From Rhodocyclaceae bacterium (GTDB taxonomy: Bacteria > Pseudomonadota > Gammaproteobacteria > Burkholderiales > Rhodocyclaceae), in NCBI GenBank assembly GCA_018883385.1, contig VEQD01000005.1, forward strand, positions 1 to 57,206: 57,206 bases of DNA, read 5' to 3'. Positions 10,643 to 20,757 of this stretch are shown here, piece by piece. How positions within the stretch are numbered: the first letter of the stretch is position 1; each line of letters starts with the position of its first letter. Under the pieces are notes generated by a model, which did not search any database, was not told the origin of the DNA, and saw only the letters and a program-made list of their open reading frames with translations. The position numbers and the translations under genes were made by a program.

Positions 10643-11438
10643 TAATCAGCAGCAAGGCAACCGGCAGCACGGAGAGCTGGCTGTCAATGCGATCGAGGAT
10701 GCCACCATGACCAGGCAGCAGATTCGAACTGTCCTTGATGCCTGCCTGGCGCTTCATCAGGGACTCAAACAGATCTCCGGTGATCGATAGTGCCAGCAAG
10801 AGCAGCAATACAGGGATCGATAGCAGCGAGAAGATACCGCCAACCTGATTAAGCACCAGCGCGTAGATGAGCATGCAAACGGCCGCACCCGCAACGCCTT
10901 CCCAGGTTTTACCCGGGCTGATTGATGGCGCCAGCTTGCGTTTACCGAATTTTCGCCCGGAAAAATAGGCACCGATATCGGCGATCCAGGGCACGGCCAT
11001 CACCGCGAGCAACAACCAGGGTTCCGGCGGCACCGGCTTCAAAGACACAAGTGCGGTCCAGGCCGGCACCAGCAATACCAGGCCTGTGATGAAATGCAGC
11101 ACCGGCTGACTCAACCGCCAATGACGCATTAGCCAAAAAGGCACTAGCAACAACCAGAATGCCGCGCCGATCAGCAGGGAGAGCCCTGTCAACCAGGCCA
11201 TCCAGAACACGGGGGCAAAGATCATGATGCCGGCCAACGCAAGACCGAGCACTGCAGAAACCAGCATACGGGGCGCACGAGTCAGGTACGGTGTTGCGGT
11301 CAAACCCAGCCACTCCCAGAAACCTAGTGCGGCAACGACACAACAAAACAACACCCAGGACATCGATGGGAGTACGAAGAGCATTAACGCAACCAGCGCG
11401 AACAATAGAACAGCGGTTTTAATACGCGTTGCGAGCAT
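10623..11438 (-). CDS. cdsA: Phosphatidate cytidylyltransferase
   Basis: A 271-residue integral inner-membrane enzyme that makes CDP-diacylglycerol from phosphatidate and CTP, the branch point of phospholipid synthesis. About seven to eight hydrophobic segments are visible. The CdsA signature runs through [20 protein letters not shown] and on to ILDRIDS near the C-terminus, with the catalytic Asp and Lys residues. It starts three bases after the uppS stop, and its end overlaps the TTG start region of dxr. Confidence 0.94.
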   Translation of the reverse strand: MLATRIKTAVLLFALVALMLFVLPSMSWVLFCCVVAALGFWEWLGLTATPYLTRAPRMLVSAVLGLALAGIMIFAPVFWMAWLTGLSLLIGAAFWLLLVPFWLMRHWRLSQPVLHFITGLVLLVPAWTALVSLKPVPPEPWLLLAVMAVPWIADIGAYFSGRKFGKRKLAPSISPGKTWEGVAGAAVCMLIYALVLNQVGGIFSLLSIPVLLLLLALSITGDLFESLMKRQAGIKDSSNLLPGHGGILDRIDSQLSVLPVALLLIIVATGR

Positions 11439-11441
11439 GGC

Positions 11442-12266
11442 CTAACCTCTCGATGAATCGGTTGTGGCAGCGGGTGCCATTCTGGCCGCGCGCTGCGCAG
11501 CCTCGATCTGGTCACCGGTCTGACCGAACCGGCGCTGTCGCCGCTGAAAGGAACGAATCGCTTCGATAAATGCGGTCTGGTCAAAATCAGGCCACAGCGT
11601 GGGCGTGAAATAGAGCTCGGAATACGCCAACTGCCAGAGCAGAAAATTGGAGATGCGCTCTTCCCCGCCGGTACGGATAAACAGATCCGGCTCCGGAACG
11701 CCGGCAAAGCAGAGATAGGGCTCCAGATCTTGCTCCTGATATTCGCCCGCCCGCTCGGGATGCGCTTCAACGAGGCGGTTGACGGCCTGCGCAATATCCC
11801 AACGGCCACCGTAGTTGGCGCAGACATGCAAGGTCAGACGGCTACTGCCAGCGGTCTGGGTCTCCGCAGCCGTGATCAACGCCTGTAATTCGGGCGCGAA
11901 ACGGCTGCGGTCCCCGACGATACGCAGTCGAATACCATGCTCGTTGAGTTTGCCGACTTCCTGCTCCAAGGCTTTCATGAAGAGCTGCATCAGTAGCGTG
12001 ACCTCTTCAACGGGGCGACGCCAGTTTTCCGAACTGAACGCAAAAAGCGTGAGATGTTCTACACCGATTTCCAGACACTGACGCACGGTACTGCGCACGG
12101 TTTCAACCCCCTGGCGGTGGCCGGCAACACGCGGCAGTAGTCGACGTTTGGCCCAGCGGCCATTGCCATCCATGATGATGGCGATGTGGCGCGGACAGAC
12201 CCCATCATGAACAGCAGGCTCAGCCTTGGACTGAGCCTGTTTGCGAAACCAACGGGAGAGTTTCAT
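11442..12266 (-). CDS. uppS: Undecaprenyl diphosphate synthase
   Basis: A 274-residue cis-prenyltransferase that extends farnesyl-PP with isopentenyl-PP to C55-PP, the lipid carrier for peptidoglycan and O-antigen. The catalytic Asp is D33 in IAIIMDGNGRWAKRR; LFAFSSENWRRP and, near the C-terminus, PDLFIRTGGEERISNFLLWQ are standard motifs. An N-terminal charged extension (about 1-22) precedes the core, and an Ala-rich tail follows it. It lies between frr and cdsA, the usual position. Confidence 0.95.
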   Translation of the reverse strand: MKLSRWFRKQAQSKAEPAVHDGVCPRHIAIIMDGNGRWAKRRLLPRVAGHRQGVETVRSTVRQCLEIGVEHLTLFAFSSENWRRPVEEVTLLMQLFMKALEQEVGKLNEHGIRLRIVGDRSRFAPELQALITAAETQTAGSSRLTLHVCANYGGRWDIAQAVNRLVEAHPERAGEYQEQDLEPYLCFAGVPEPDLFIRTGGEERISNFLLWQLAYSELYFTPTLWPDFDQTAFIEAIRSFQRRQRRFGQTGDQIEAAQRAARMAPAATTDSSRG

Positions 12267-12296
12267 AGGAGCGTCACGCCCTCGCCCTGACGCAGA

Positions 12297-12851
12297 TCAG
12301 ATCTGCATCAGTTCCTTTTCTTTCTCAGCCAGCTGCTTATCGACATCAGCCACAAACTTGTCGGTCAGCTTCTGGATATCATCCTGAGCACGACGCTCGT
12401 CATCCTCGGAGATTTCCTTGTTCTTGAGCGATTCTTTCAGCGCATTATTGGCGTCGCGACGCAGATTGCGGATCGCCACCTTGCCATTCTCGCCTTCAGC
12501 CTTCACGACTTTGATCAGTTCTTTACGACGCTCTTCGGTCAGCGGCGGCATCGGTACGCGAATGAGCTCACCCTGTGCTGCCGGATTCAAACCCAGATCC
12601 GATTCACGAATCGCCTTCTCGATCTTGGCGGCCATTGGCTTTTCCCATGGCTGAACGCCAATGGTACGGGCGTCGACCAGAGTCACGTTGGCCACCTGAT
12701 TGATCGGCACCATCGAACCGTAGTACTCGACCATTACGTGATCGAGAATACCGGTATGGGCACGACCCGTTCGGATCTTGCCCAGTTCGGATTTCAGGCT
12801 TTCTAGGGATTTGAGCATTTTCTGCTCAGTCGTCTTTTTCAGTTCGCTCAT
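12297..12851 (-). CDS. frr: Ribosome recycling factor
   Basis: A 184-residue RRF (E. coli 185), which with EF-G splits the post-termination ribosome. Family text: [17 protein letters not shown] near residue 30, then [16 protein letters not shown] and [16 protein letters not shown]. The C-terminal helix is long and charged (to KEKELMQI). The gene lies 26 bases after pyrH and 30 bases before uppS. Confidence 0.97.
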   Translation of the reverse strand: MSELKKTTEQKMLKSLESLKSELGKIRTGRAHTGILDHVMVEYYGSMVPINQVANVTLVDARTIGVQPWEKPMAAKIEKAIRESDLGLNPAAQGELIRVPMPPLTEERRKELIKVVKAEGENGKVAIRNLRRDANNALKESLKNKEISEDDERRAQDDIQKLTDKFVADVDKQLAEKEKELMQI

Positions 12852-12877
12852 AACAAATGTCCTGAGATTCTTCTAGA

Positions 12878-13594
12878 TCAGCAATAGACGAGAGTACCTT
12901 CGGCACTCCCCATCACGACACGCTCCAATGCACCGGGCTCGAAAATCGAGAACACGTTGATCGGCAGCTTCTGGTCACGACACAGGGCAAACGCCGTCGC
13001 ATCCATGACCTTGAGATCCTTCTGGATGGCTTCATCGAATGAGATCGACGCGTACTTGGTGGCCTTCGGGTCTTTCTTCGGGTCGGCCGTATAGATACCA
13101 TCGACCTTGGTGGCCTTGAGCACGATCTCGGCACCGATTTCCGCACCGCGCAGCGCCGCTGCCGTATCGGTGGTGAAGAACGGGTTACCGGTACCCGCGG
13201 CAAAGATCACAATACGACCCTGCTCCAGATATCGGATCGCCTTACCACGCACATAGGGTTCAACAACCTGCTGGATATCGAGTGCCGATTGCACACGTAC
13301 GGGCAGTCCGGCAAGACGCATGGCATCTTGGAGCGCCAGGCTATTCATGACCGTAGCCAGCATCCCCATGTAGTCGGCTTGTGCACGATCCATCCCGGAG
13401 GCCGATGCCGCAACACCGCGAAAAATATTGCCGCCGCCAATGACGACGCCCATCTGGACACCCAGATCAGCGACTTTCTTGATTTCGGCAACGATGCCGT
13501 TAATGGTCTGACGATTGATGCCGTAGGCGTCATCGCCCATCAAGGCTTCTCCGGAGAGCTTGAGCAGTATGCGTTTGTATTTGGGTGTTGCCAT
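12878..13594 (-). CDS. pyrH: Uridylate kinase (UMP kinase)
   Basis: A 238-residue bacterial UMP kinase of the amino-acid kinase fold, turning UMP into UDP. The N-terminal [16 protein letters not shown] holds the phosphate-binding residues; [12 protein letters not shown] and the C-terminal [15 protein letters not shown] are also typical. The length equals the family norm (E. coli 241). About 98 bases separate it from tsf. That spacer holds a possible 7-bp hairpin (around 13661-13685) but no clear U-run, so read-through from tsf is likely. Confidence 0.96.
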   Translation of the reverse strand: MATPKYKRILLKLSGEALMGDDAYGINRQTINGIVAEIKKVADLGVQMGVVIGGGNIFRGVAASASGMDRAQADYMGMLATVMNSLALQDAMRLAGLPVRVQSALDIQQVVEPYVRGKAIRYLEQGRIVIFAAGTGNPFFTTDTAAALRGAEIGAEIVLKATKVDGIYTADPKKDPKATKYASISFDEAIQKDLKVMDATAFALCRDQKLPINVFSIFEPGALERVVMGSAEGTLVYC

Positions 13595-13692
13595 GAGAGA
13601 AAGACCCTTTCTAACCCGTAAATTGCGTCAAGAATCCGAACATGCGTTACGACAGAACCGGGCCACGCCGCGCGCGACCCGGCTACAACGAT

Positions 13693-14589
<897 letters not shown>

Positions 14590-14663
14590 GCTTTTCTCCT
14601 AACTCAAATCTGTGATCACTGTCCGCCGGAATGCGCCCCGACAAACAGGTGGTTTATTGCAAA

Positions 14664-14685
14664 TCGGCCGCCCGAAGGCGGCCGA
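14664..14685 (-). terminator. rpsB-tsf intercistronic hairpin with UUCG loop
   Basis: On the minus strand this is a perfect 9-bp GC-rich stem (TCGGCCGCC pairing with GGCGGCCGA) closed by a UUCG tetraloop, a very stable RNA loop. The tract after it (ATTTGC) is only weakly U-rich. It therefore looks more like a partial terminator or RNA-stability element that sets the S2:EF-Ts ratio than a full terminator. A second structure (CCGGA and CCCC pairing with GGGG and TCCGG, 14691-14724) lies just before it in the transcript. Confidence 0.6.
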
Positions 14686-14733
14686 CCGTGCCGGAGCGGC
14701 ATCCCCACATACGCGGGGGTCCGGCCTATCCGA

Positions 14734-15486
14734 TTACTCGGCCGAGGTCTCTTCTTCGACTTCGACGAATTCGTCTTCGCCACCAGCGGCGTCAACGATT
14801 TCCTGGATCGACTGGCTACGACCTTCCAGCACGGCATCAGCGATGCCACGGGCGTACAGACGGATCGCGCGCGACGAATCGTCGTTACCGGGGATGATGT
14901 AGTCCACGCCTTCCGGGCTGTGGTTGGTATCGACCACGCCAATCACCGGGATACCCAGCTTGTTGGCTTCGGTCACAGCAATCTTGTGATAGCCGACGTC
15001 GATCAGGAAGATAGCGTCCGGTAGCGTATTCATGTTCTTGATACCGCCGATGGACTTCTGCAGCTTTTCCAGCTCGCGCTTGAAATTCAGCGCTTCCTTC
15101 TTGGTCAGGCGCTCGCACGAACCGTCCTCGACCGACAGCTCCATATCTTTGAGACGCTTGATCGATTGCTTGAGCGTTTTGTAGTTGGTCAGCATGCCAC
15201 CCAGCCAGCGCTGGTCGACATACGGCATACCGGCGCGGTTTGCCTCCTCGGCAACAATTTCGCGCGCCTGACGCTTGGTGCTGACAAACAGAACCGTCCC
15301 TTTGTTGGCCGCCAGTTTCTTCACGAAAGCAATCGCTTCGTTGTACTTACCGACCGTCTTTTCCAGGTTGACGATGTGAATTTTGTTACGTGCCCCAAAA
15401 ATGTAGGGGGCCATACGGGGGTTCCAGAAGCGGGTCTGGTGTCCGAAGTGGACGCCGGCTTCCAGCATTTGACGCATTGTCGACAT
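14734..15486 (-). CDS. rpsB: 30S ribosomal protein S2
   Basis: A 250-residue S2 (E. coli 241). The N-terminal [19 protein letters not shown] and the later [21 protein letters not shown] are family signatures. The protein ends in an acidic tail ([13 protein letters not shown]). S2 joins late in 30S assembly and docks S1. It heads the rpsB-tsf-pyrH-frr group; a promoter is predicted about 170 bases upstream. In E. coli S2 represses its own operon at the leader RNA, and the long leader here would allow the same. Confidence 0.97.
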   Translation of the reverse strand: MSTMRQMLEAGVHFGHQTRFWNPRMAPYIFGARNKIHIVNLEKTVGKYNEAIAFVKKLAANKGTVLFVSTKRQAREIVAEEANRAGMPYVDQRWLGGMLTNYKTLKQSIKRLKDMELSVEDGSCERLTKKEALNFKRELEKLQKSIGGIKNMNTLPDAIFLIDVGYHKIAVTEANKLGIPVIGVVDTNHSPEGVDYIIPGNDDSSRAIRLYARGIADAVLEGRSQSIQEIVDAAGGEDEFVEVEEETSAE

Positions 15487-15637
15487 AACGACTCCTTGCA
15501 GGGTTAGACCGCCACGACGCCGACTGCGATTTTTCCGGAGAAAAACACCCTGAATTCGGTGCCGTGTGAGGATTTGCTTCGGAACGGAACGCTCCGAAAC
15601 ACGAATTTCGACAGCCGGTTGTTACCTACTGCCGGTT

Positions 15638-15666
15638 TTCAATGAAGAAAACCCATTAAGTATAAC
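15638..15666 (+). promoter_or_regulatory. Possible sigma-70 promoter for map-glnD
   Basis: On the plus strand, TTCAAT (15638-15643) and TATAAC (15661-15666) are separated by 17 bases. The -35 is weak and the -10 good. The -10 overlaps the -10 of the opposing rpsB promoter. Confidence 0.3.
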
Positions 15667-15688
15667 AGCCAGACCTGCAGTGCAGCAA
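15659..15688 (-). promoter_or_regulatory. Predicted sigma-70 promoter for rpsB-tsf operon
   Basis: On the minus strand, TTGCTG (15688-15683) and TATACT (15664-15659) are separated by 18 bases. The predicted start is near 15652, giving a leader of about 165 nt. The -10 matches consensus at five of six positions and sits in an AT-rich pocket. Confidence 0.5.
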
Positions 15689-15795
15689 GCCATGTCCCCC
15701 AATCAGAACCCGTTTCGGCTGGTCGTAGGGGCCGGTCTCGGTTATCCTGTCGCCTAGGCCGAACGGCACAAAAAACCACGAAAATTGCGAAAACG

Positions 15796-16590
15796 ATGAG
15801 CATCACCCTGAAAAGCCCCGAACAGATCGAAAAAATGCGCATCGCCTGCCGATTGGCATCCGAAGTCATTGATTATATTACGCCTTTCGTCAAACCAGGC
15901 GTCACCACCGGCGAGCTGGACCGCCTCTGCCATGACTACATGGTCGATGTGCAGGGAACCATCCCGGCACCACTCAACTACCAACCCCCGGGCTATGCGC
16001 CCTACCCCAAGTCGATCTGTGCCTCGGTCAACCACCAGGTCTGCCACGGTATTCCGGGGGACAAGCAGCTGAAAAAAGGAGATATCGTCAATCTCGATAT
16101 CACGGTGATCAAGGATGGCTGGTACGGCGACACCAGCCGGATGTTTACCGTTGGTGAGGTGTCGACCCTGGCGCAGCGGCTCTGCGACGTCACGTTCGAG
16201 TGCCTCTGGAAAGGCATCGATGTGGTCCGGCCCGGTGCGACGCTGGGCGACATTGGCCACGCGATCCAGACCCACGCTCAGAAGCACGGTTACTCTGTTG
16301 TTCGCGAATTCTGCGGCCACGGCATTGGCCAGCACTTCCATGAAGATCCCCAGGTGCTGCATTACGGCAAACCAGGCACCGGTCTCAAACTCGAAGAAGG
16401 CATGATCTTCACGATCGAGCCGATGATCAATGCCGGCAAGGCAGACATCAAGGAACTCGCCGATGGCTGGACCATCGTGACCAAAGACCATTCGCTTTCT
16501 GCGCAGTGGGAGCACACCATCGTCGTCACCCCTACCGGGGTCGACGTACTGACCGTGTCGGACCTCTGTCCCAACCGCCCTCGCTTCTGA
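15796..16590 (+). CDS. map: Methionine aminopeptidase, type I
   Basis: A 264-residue enzyme removing the initiator methionine from new proteins. All five dimetal ligands are visible: D101 and D112 (NLDITVIKDGWYGDTSRMF), H175 (CGHGIGQHFHEDP), E208 (FTIEPMIN) and E239 (WEHTIVV). The active-site HQVCHGIPGD is at 80-89. The length matches E. coli (264). It diverges from rpsB as in E. coli, and glnD follows after eight bases. Confidence 0.97.
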   Translation: MSITLKSPEQIEKMRIACRLASEVIDYITPFVKPGVTTGELDRLCHDYMVDVQGTIPAPLNYQPPGYAPYPKSICASVNHQVCHGIPGDKQLKKGDIVNLDITVIKDGWYGDTSRMFTVGEVSTLAQRLCDVTFECLWKGIDVVRPGATLGDIGHAIQTHAQKHGYSVVREFCGHGIGQHFHEDPQVLHYGKPGTGLKLEEGMIFTIEPMINAGKADIKELADGWTIVTKDHSLSAQWEHTIVVTPTGVDVLTVSDLCPNRPRF

Positions 16591-16598
16591 ACAAGCCG

Positions 16599-19205
16599 AT
16601 GAACGGCACCACACCCCTACTCGCTGAGCTTCGGCAAACGCTTGCCCAGACGCAGGAGGAACTCTCGGCAAACTATCTGGCGCATCCGAACTGCCGAACT
16701 TACCTGCACGCGCGGAGCGCCCTCGTCGATCAAACGCTCTCCTCGTTGTGGTCGCAGGCCGAAATGCCGGCCAAGTCGGCACTCATTGCGGTGGGGGGTT
16801 ATGGACGTGGTGAACTCTATCCTTATTCAGACATTGATGTCCTGATCGCTCTGGAAGAGACCCTCACACCGGAACTGGAAACGAAAATCGAACAGTTGAT
16901 TGGCCAGTTCTGGGATCTGGGCCTGGCCATCGGGCATAGCGTGCGCACCACCGAGGAGTGCCTCAGCGCCGCTGATGCCGATGTCACCGTGCAGACCGCC
17001 TTGTTCGAGTCACGTTTCATTTGCGGCAACCGCTCGCTTCAGACACATCTTGAAAAAGCGGTCGCTCAAGCGATGTCGGAGGATCATTTTATTGCAGCCA
17101 AACTGGCTGAGCAGGAAGAACGGCACCTGCGTCACGCATTTACAGCATTCAGCCTTGAACCAAACGTCAAGGAGAGCCCCGGCGGCCTTCGTGACCTACA
17201 GAGCATCGCCTGGATCGCGCGCGCCGGCGGCTTTGTCGATGACGCCAACGTCTGGGCATCACTCCAGAAGAACAACCTCATGCAGGGCGACGAGCGTGTC
17301 GCCATCGAGCGCGCGGAAGAATTCCTCGCCAACGTCCGCATTCATTTGCATTTACTCACTGGTCGCGCCGAAGATCGTCTGGTTTTCGACTTGCAAGGCC
17401 AGATGGCGCAGCAGTTCGGATTTGTCGATGACTCGAATAAACGCGCCAGCGAACAGTTCATGCAACGTTACTACCGGATCGCCAAGCGGGTCACGCAGAT
17501 CAATACGCTGGTGCTGAAATCGGTCAGTGAAAAGCTCGCGCCAGCCAGCAAGCAGCGCATCCGCCCGATCAACGAACGTTTTCAGAAAGTCGGCCACAAA
17601 CTCGATATCGTCGATCCGCAGATTTACCAGAAGCAGCCATCGGCGATTCTGGAAACTTTTCTGCTCATGGAGAAACAGGGCGGCATCCAGGAAATGACTG
17701 CGCGTACGCTACGCGCCCTCTATGCGGCACGGCGGCTCGTCAATCGTGATTTTCGGCAACAGAAAGAAAACAAGCAACGCTTCATCCAGATCCTGCGCCA
17801 GAAAAATGGCGTGTTGCATGCACTGCGGCTGATGAACCAGTTCAGCATTCTTGGCCGTTACATTCCTGCATTCGGCAAAATCGTCGGTCAGATGCAGCAC
17901 GACCTGTTTCATGTCTTCACGGTGGATCAGCATATCCTTCAGGTCGTGCGCAATATCCGCCGCTTTCAACGTGAGGAATTCGCTCACGAAAACCCTTACT
18001 GCCATCGCCTGATTGTCGAGTTCGAGCGTCCCTGGCTGCTGATATTGGCAGCCCTTTTTCACGACATCGCCAAAGGTCGCGGCGGCGATCATTCCGAACT
18101 TGGCACGGTTGACGCAGAGACCTTCTGCACGGCCCATGCACTCAACGCCAAAGACACCGCGCTGGTCGTCTGGCTGGTTCGCGAACATCTCACCATGTCA
18201 TCGGTTGCCCAGAAGGAAGACATCTCGGATCCCACCACCGTCGCAACCTTCTGCAAGAAAGTGGGAGATATCCGACACCTGACAGCGCTCTATTTGCTCA
18301 CGGTCGCCGATATTCGTGGGACGAGCCCCAAAGTCTGGAACTCCTGGAAAGCCCGATTACTGGAGGGCCTCTACCGCAGTGCGCTCGCACGTTTAGAGCA
18401 GGCTGCCGGCGAATCAGCAGAGGATGTGGGCGACATGGTCGTGCAGCGCAAGCGCGAGGCGCTGGCGCATCTTCGCTTTTTCGCGCTGGGTAATTCGGTA
18501 CAGAACCAGTTCTGGAAACAGCTGGACGATGTCTATTTTCTGCGTCACACCGATGAGGAAATCGCCTGGCACACCCGATGCCTCTACTACCGGGTTCACG
18601 AAAACAAACCAATTGTGCGCGCCAGGCCCAATCCCGAGAGCGACGGCATCCAGGCGCTTGTCTATGCCCCCGACCAACCAGATCTCTTCGTCAAACTCTG
18701 CGCCTATTTCAGTTCGATCGGCTATTCGATCATGGATGCCAAAGTGCACACCACCCGCCATGGGTATGCACTGGATAGTTTCAATCTTCTTGACGCTTCC
18801 AATCGCGATATGGATCGTGAGACCTGCGCCATCATCGAGCATGATCTTCTGGAGGTTCTGGCCGGCAATCTCAAGCCTGTCCCGCCAAGCACCGGTCGTG
18901 TATCACGTCAGGTCCGCTCTTTTCCGATCGCACCGGATGTATTGATTGAAACGGACGAAAGTGGTGAGCGTTATGTGGTCTCCATTCGTGCCGCAGACCG
19001 GACCGGACTGCTGTACGCGATTGCGGAAACATTCGCCCGCCACGGCGCCGCACTGCATACCGCCAGAATTTCCACCCTGGGCGAGCGTGCCGAGGATACG
19101 TTCCTGATTTCCGGACGGAGCCTGAGTCAGAGCCGGGATCGACTACTGCTTGAGAACGACCTGCTTCAGCAGCTGTCCATCACCCCATCGACGGCTCAAG
19201 TCTGA
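16599..19205 (+). CDS. glnD: Bifunctional uridylyltransferase/uridylyl-removing enzyme GlnD
   Basis: An 868-residue nitrogen sensor that uridylylates PII proteins when glutamine is low and reverses this when it is high. Domains: nucleotidyltransferase with GGYGRGELYPYSDID at 66-80; a central helical region; an HD phosphohydrolase domain (LFHDIAKGRGGDHSELG, about residues 485-500) for uridylyl removal; and two C-terminal ACT domains (about 690-865) for glutamine sensing. The open frame reaches back into map, but the ATG at 16599 gives the family N-terminus. The map-glnD order is as in E. coli. Confidence 0.96.
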   Translation: MNGTTPLLAELRQTLAQTQEELSANYLAHPNCRTYLHARSALVDQTLSSLWSQAEMPAKSALIAVGGYGRGELYPYSDIDVLIALEETLTPELETKIEQLIGQFWDLGLAIGHSVRTTEECLSAADADVTVQTALFESRFICGNRSLQTHLEKAVAQAMSEDHFIAAKLAEQEERHLRHAFTAFSLEPNVKESPGGLRDLQSIAWIARAGGFVDDANVWASLQKNNLMQGDERVAIERAEEFLANVRIHLHLLTGRAEDRLVFDLQGQMAQQFGFVDDSNKRASEQFMQRYYRIAKRVTQINTLVLKSVSEKLAPASKQRIRPINERFQKVGHKLDIVDPQIYQKQPSAILETFLLMEKQGGIQEMTARTLRALYAARRLVNRDFRQQKENKQRFIQILRQKNGVLHALRLMNQFSILGRYIPAFGKIVGQMQHDLFHVFTVDQHILQVVRNIRRFQREEFAHENPYCHRLIVEFERPWLLILAALFHDIAKGRGGDHSELGTVDAETFCTAHALNAKDTALVVWLVREHLTMSSVAQKEDISDPTTVATFCKKVGDIRHLTALYLLTVADIRGTSPKVWNSWKARLLEGLYRSALARLEQAAGESAEDVGDMVVQRKREALAHLRFFALGNSVQNQFWKQLDDVYFLRHTDEEIAWHTRCLYYRVHENKPIVRARPNPESDGIQALVYAPDQPDLFVKLCAYFSSIGYSIMDAKVHTTRHGYALDSFNLLDASNRDMDRETCAIIEHDLLEVLAGNLKPVPPSTGRVSRQVRSFPIAPDVLIETDESGERYVVSIRAADRTGLLYAIAETFARHGAALHTARISTLGERAEDTFLISGRSLSQSRDRLLLENDLLQQLSITPSTAQV

Positions 19206-19215
19206 CTGACACCGC

Positions 19216-19995
19216 TTAGCCAGGTAGTTTGCAGCCAACCAAGGCTTCAATCATCAGTCGTACCTGACACATTGAATCTTCGAGGACTGGCCCAAGCGCA
19301 CTAAACTCAATGCCTGCCGAACTCTCGGCGATACCCGCCGCGTAATTGGCGACCACATTCAGCTGGGCATAGGGAATCCCGAGCTCACGCGCGAGCACCG
19401 CTTCCGGCATAGCCGTCATGCCGACAATATCAGCACCATCACTGGCCAAACGCCGAATCTCTGCTGTCGTTTCCAGGCGCGGTCCTTGCGTACAGGCATA
19501 AACACCGCCCTCCTTGATATCAAAGCCCAGCAGATCCGCAATACCTGACAAACGCTCGCGCAGCAGCTGATCAAAGGGATGCGTGAAATCCACATGCATC
19601 GGCACACCGGGCTCGGTTCCAAAAAAAGTCGACGCTCTACCCCAAGTACAATCAATCAACTGATCGGGCACCACCAGATCGCCCGGGGCCAGCGACGGAT
19701 CGATTGAACCCACCGAGCCAACTGCAATAATCCCACTGACATTCAATGCCTTGAGTGCCCAGATATTGGCCCGATAGTTAATATCGCTCGGCATGATCGT
19801 ATGTCCATGACCATGTCTGGCAAGAAAAACCATGGGGTGGCCACAGATCGTGCCCAGCGTCATCGGACAGGACGGCTCACCGTAAGGGGTTCGCACAAAA
19901 CGGCGATGCGCACCTTCCAGAATGGTCAAATGGCTGAGTCCGCTACCACCGATGATAGCCAGAAACTGCGGTTTCTCGGATGCATTCATGACCAT
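19216..19995 (-). CDS. S-methyl-5'-thioinosine phosphorylase (MTIP), MTAP/PNP family
   Basis: A 259-residue nucleoside phosphorylase of the MTAP/PNP family. Visible features are IIGGSGL (14-20), FLARHGHGH (57-65) with phosphate contacts, NYRANIWALK (73-82) and YACTQGPRLETTAEI (166-180). At the base-binding site, MTA phosphorylases carry Asp (TDYD), while this protein has N217 in VVANYAAG, as 6-oxopurine enzymes and the Pseudomonas MTIP do. I therefore infer methylthioinosine rather than methylthioadenosine as substrate, giving hypoxanthine and methylthioribose-1-P. An hpt gene two cistrons upstream supports this. A second in-frame ATG lies at 19989. Confidence 0.82.
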   Translation of the reverse strand: MVMNASEKPQFLAIIGGSGLSHLTILEGAHRRFVRTPYGEPSCPMTLGTICGHPMVFLARHGHGHTIMPSDINYRANIWALKALNVSGIIAVGSVGSIDPSLAPGDLVVPDQLIDCTWGRASTFFGTEPGVPMHVDFTHPFDQLLRERLSGIADLLGFDIKEGGVYACTQGPRLETTAEIRRLASDGADIVGMTAMPEAVLARELGIPYAQLNVVANYAAGIAESSAGIEFSALGPVLEDSMCQVRLMIEALVGCKLPG

Positions 19996-20010
19996 TGGCT
20001 CAAAAGTAAA

Positions 20011-20757
20011 TTAGACATGATTATGCCTGCGTTTCAGGGTCGCTTCACCGACCACCGGCACAACACCCTGCAACAGCCCGTGATCGGATTTCGACACTAG
20101 GGAAGACTCGCCAATCTTACGATAGTGCACATCCGCCTCAACCAGGCTAAAGGGCGCCTTCAGAATCACCGCTGTTGTGATCAGCCGGGTCATCGTTTGC
20201 CGCCCTGCTGCTTTCATTTTCCAGGGGAAGGCTGTTCGATCCGCCAGATGAATTGTCTGAGGGGTCTCAAGAAGCCCGGCCAGACGAACCACGGCTTGCT
20301 GTAAGGCCAGGCGGTGTTGCATGACAGCATAGGTCGCTGGCACATCTCTTGGCAAGGCCTGGGCTGGCGCACCGGCCAGCCAGCAAACAACTGCCTCGGG
20401 CGCAAATCCCCGCAAGTCATTCAGTAAACGATCGTCATAGTATTGAATATCGGCCATCCCATACGTGGCATCAGGTGTTCGCTCGCGTGCGGCCTCAAGA
20501 CAATCCATTCGGTTATCTAGGGCAAAAACACTCTTGCCGGCCTGGACTAATGAGGCGGTCGAATGGCCGAAGCCGCAGCCAATCTCCAGAACGCGCGTGC
20601 CTTGAACACGCCCGGCTAACCAATCATAAATCCCGGCCTGCTCTAAGGCCCCTGCTTCGGTTTTCCAGCGTATCAGGGTGGCCTCAAGCGGCTCATCAAA
20701 TGCACTGATCGTAGCATCTGTCGTGGCGCAGGTTGGGCTCCCCGGCTTAATCAACAT
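20011..20757 (-). CDS. Class I SAM-dependent methyltransferase, substrate unknown
   Basis: A 248-residue Rossmann-fold methyltransferase. Motif I is RVLEIGCGFGHST (55-67), with the acidic ribose-binding residue D81 in VFALDNRM. The rest is not diagnostic; I do not recognise the substrate. The ATG at 20757 follows GGGGCG and overlaps the hpt stop by 11 bases; longer frames would lie deep inside hpt. It sits between hpt and the MTIP gene, 15 bases before the latter. A link to SAM and methylthio-nucleoside turnover is tempting but is inference from position only. Confidence 0.75.
   Translation of the reverse strand: MLIKPGSPTCATTDATISAFDEPLEATLIRWKTEAGALEQAGIYDWLAGRVQGTRVLEIGCGFGHSTASLVQAGKSVFALDNRMDCLEAARERTPDATYGMADIQYYDDRLLNDLRGFAPEAVVCWLAGAPAQALPRDVPATYAVMQHRLALQQAVVRLAGLLETPQTIHLADRTAFPWKMKAAGRQTMTRLITTAVILKAPFSLVEADVHYRKIGESSLVSKSDHGLLQGVVPVVGEATLKRRHNHV

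Larger units (their letters stand above)
15487..15795. other. Intergenic region between rpsB and map, leader and promoter space
   Basis: These 309 bases hold no credible gene. They contain the predicted rpsB and map promoters, which face away from each other around 15638-15688, and the roughly 165-nt rpsB leader. The leader has a small hairpin (TTCGGA 15578-15583 pairing with TCCGAA 15593-15598). The 5'UTR before map is about 120 nt. An S2-binding leader structure is known upstream of rpsB in gammaproteobacteria; I cannot confirm the same fold here by eye. Confidence 0.5.

Noticed and set aside
13661-13685. Terminator between tsf and pyrH
   Set aside because: A 7-bp GC-rich stem with a G-U pair can be drawn, but no U-run follows and the genes are normally cotranscribed.
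15754-16782. 342-codon open frame on the minus strand opposite map
   Set aside because: Antisense to map with all its metal ligands; the translated text has no recognisable domain.
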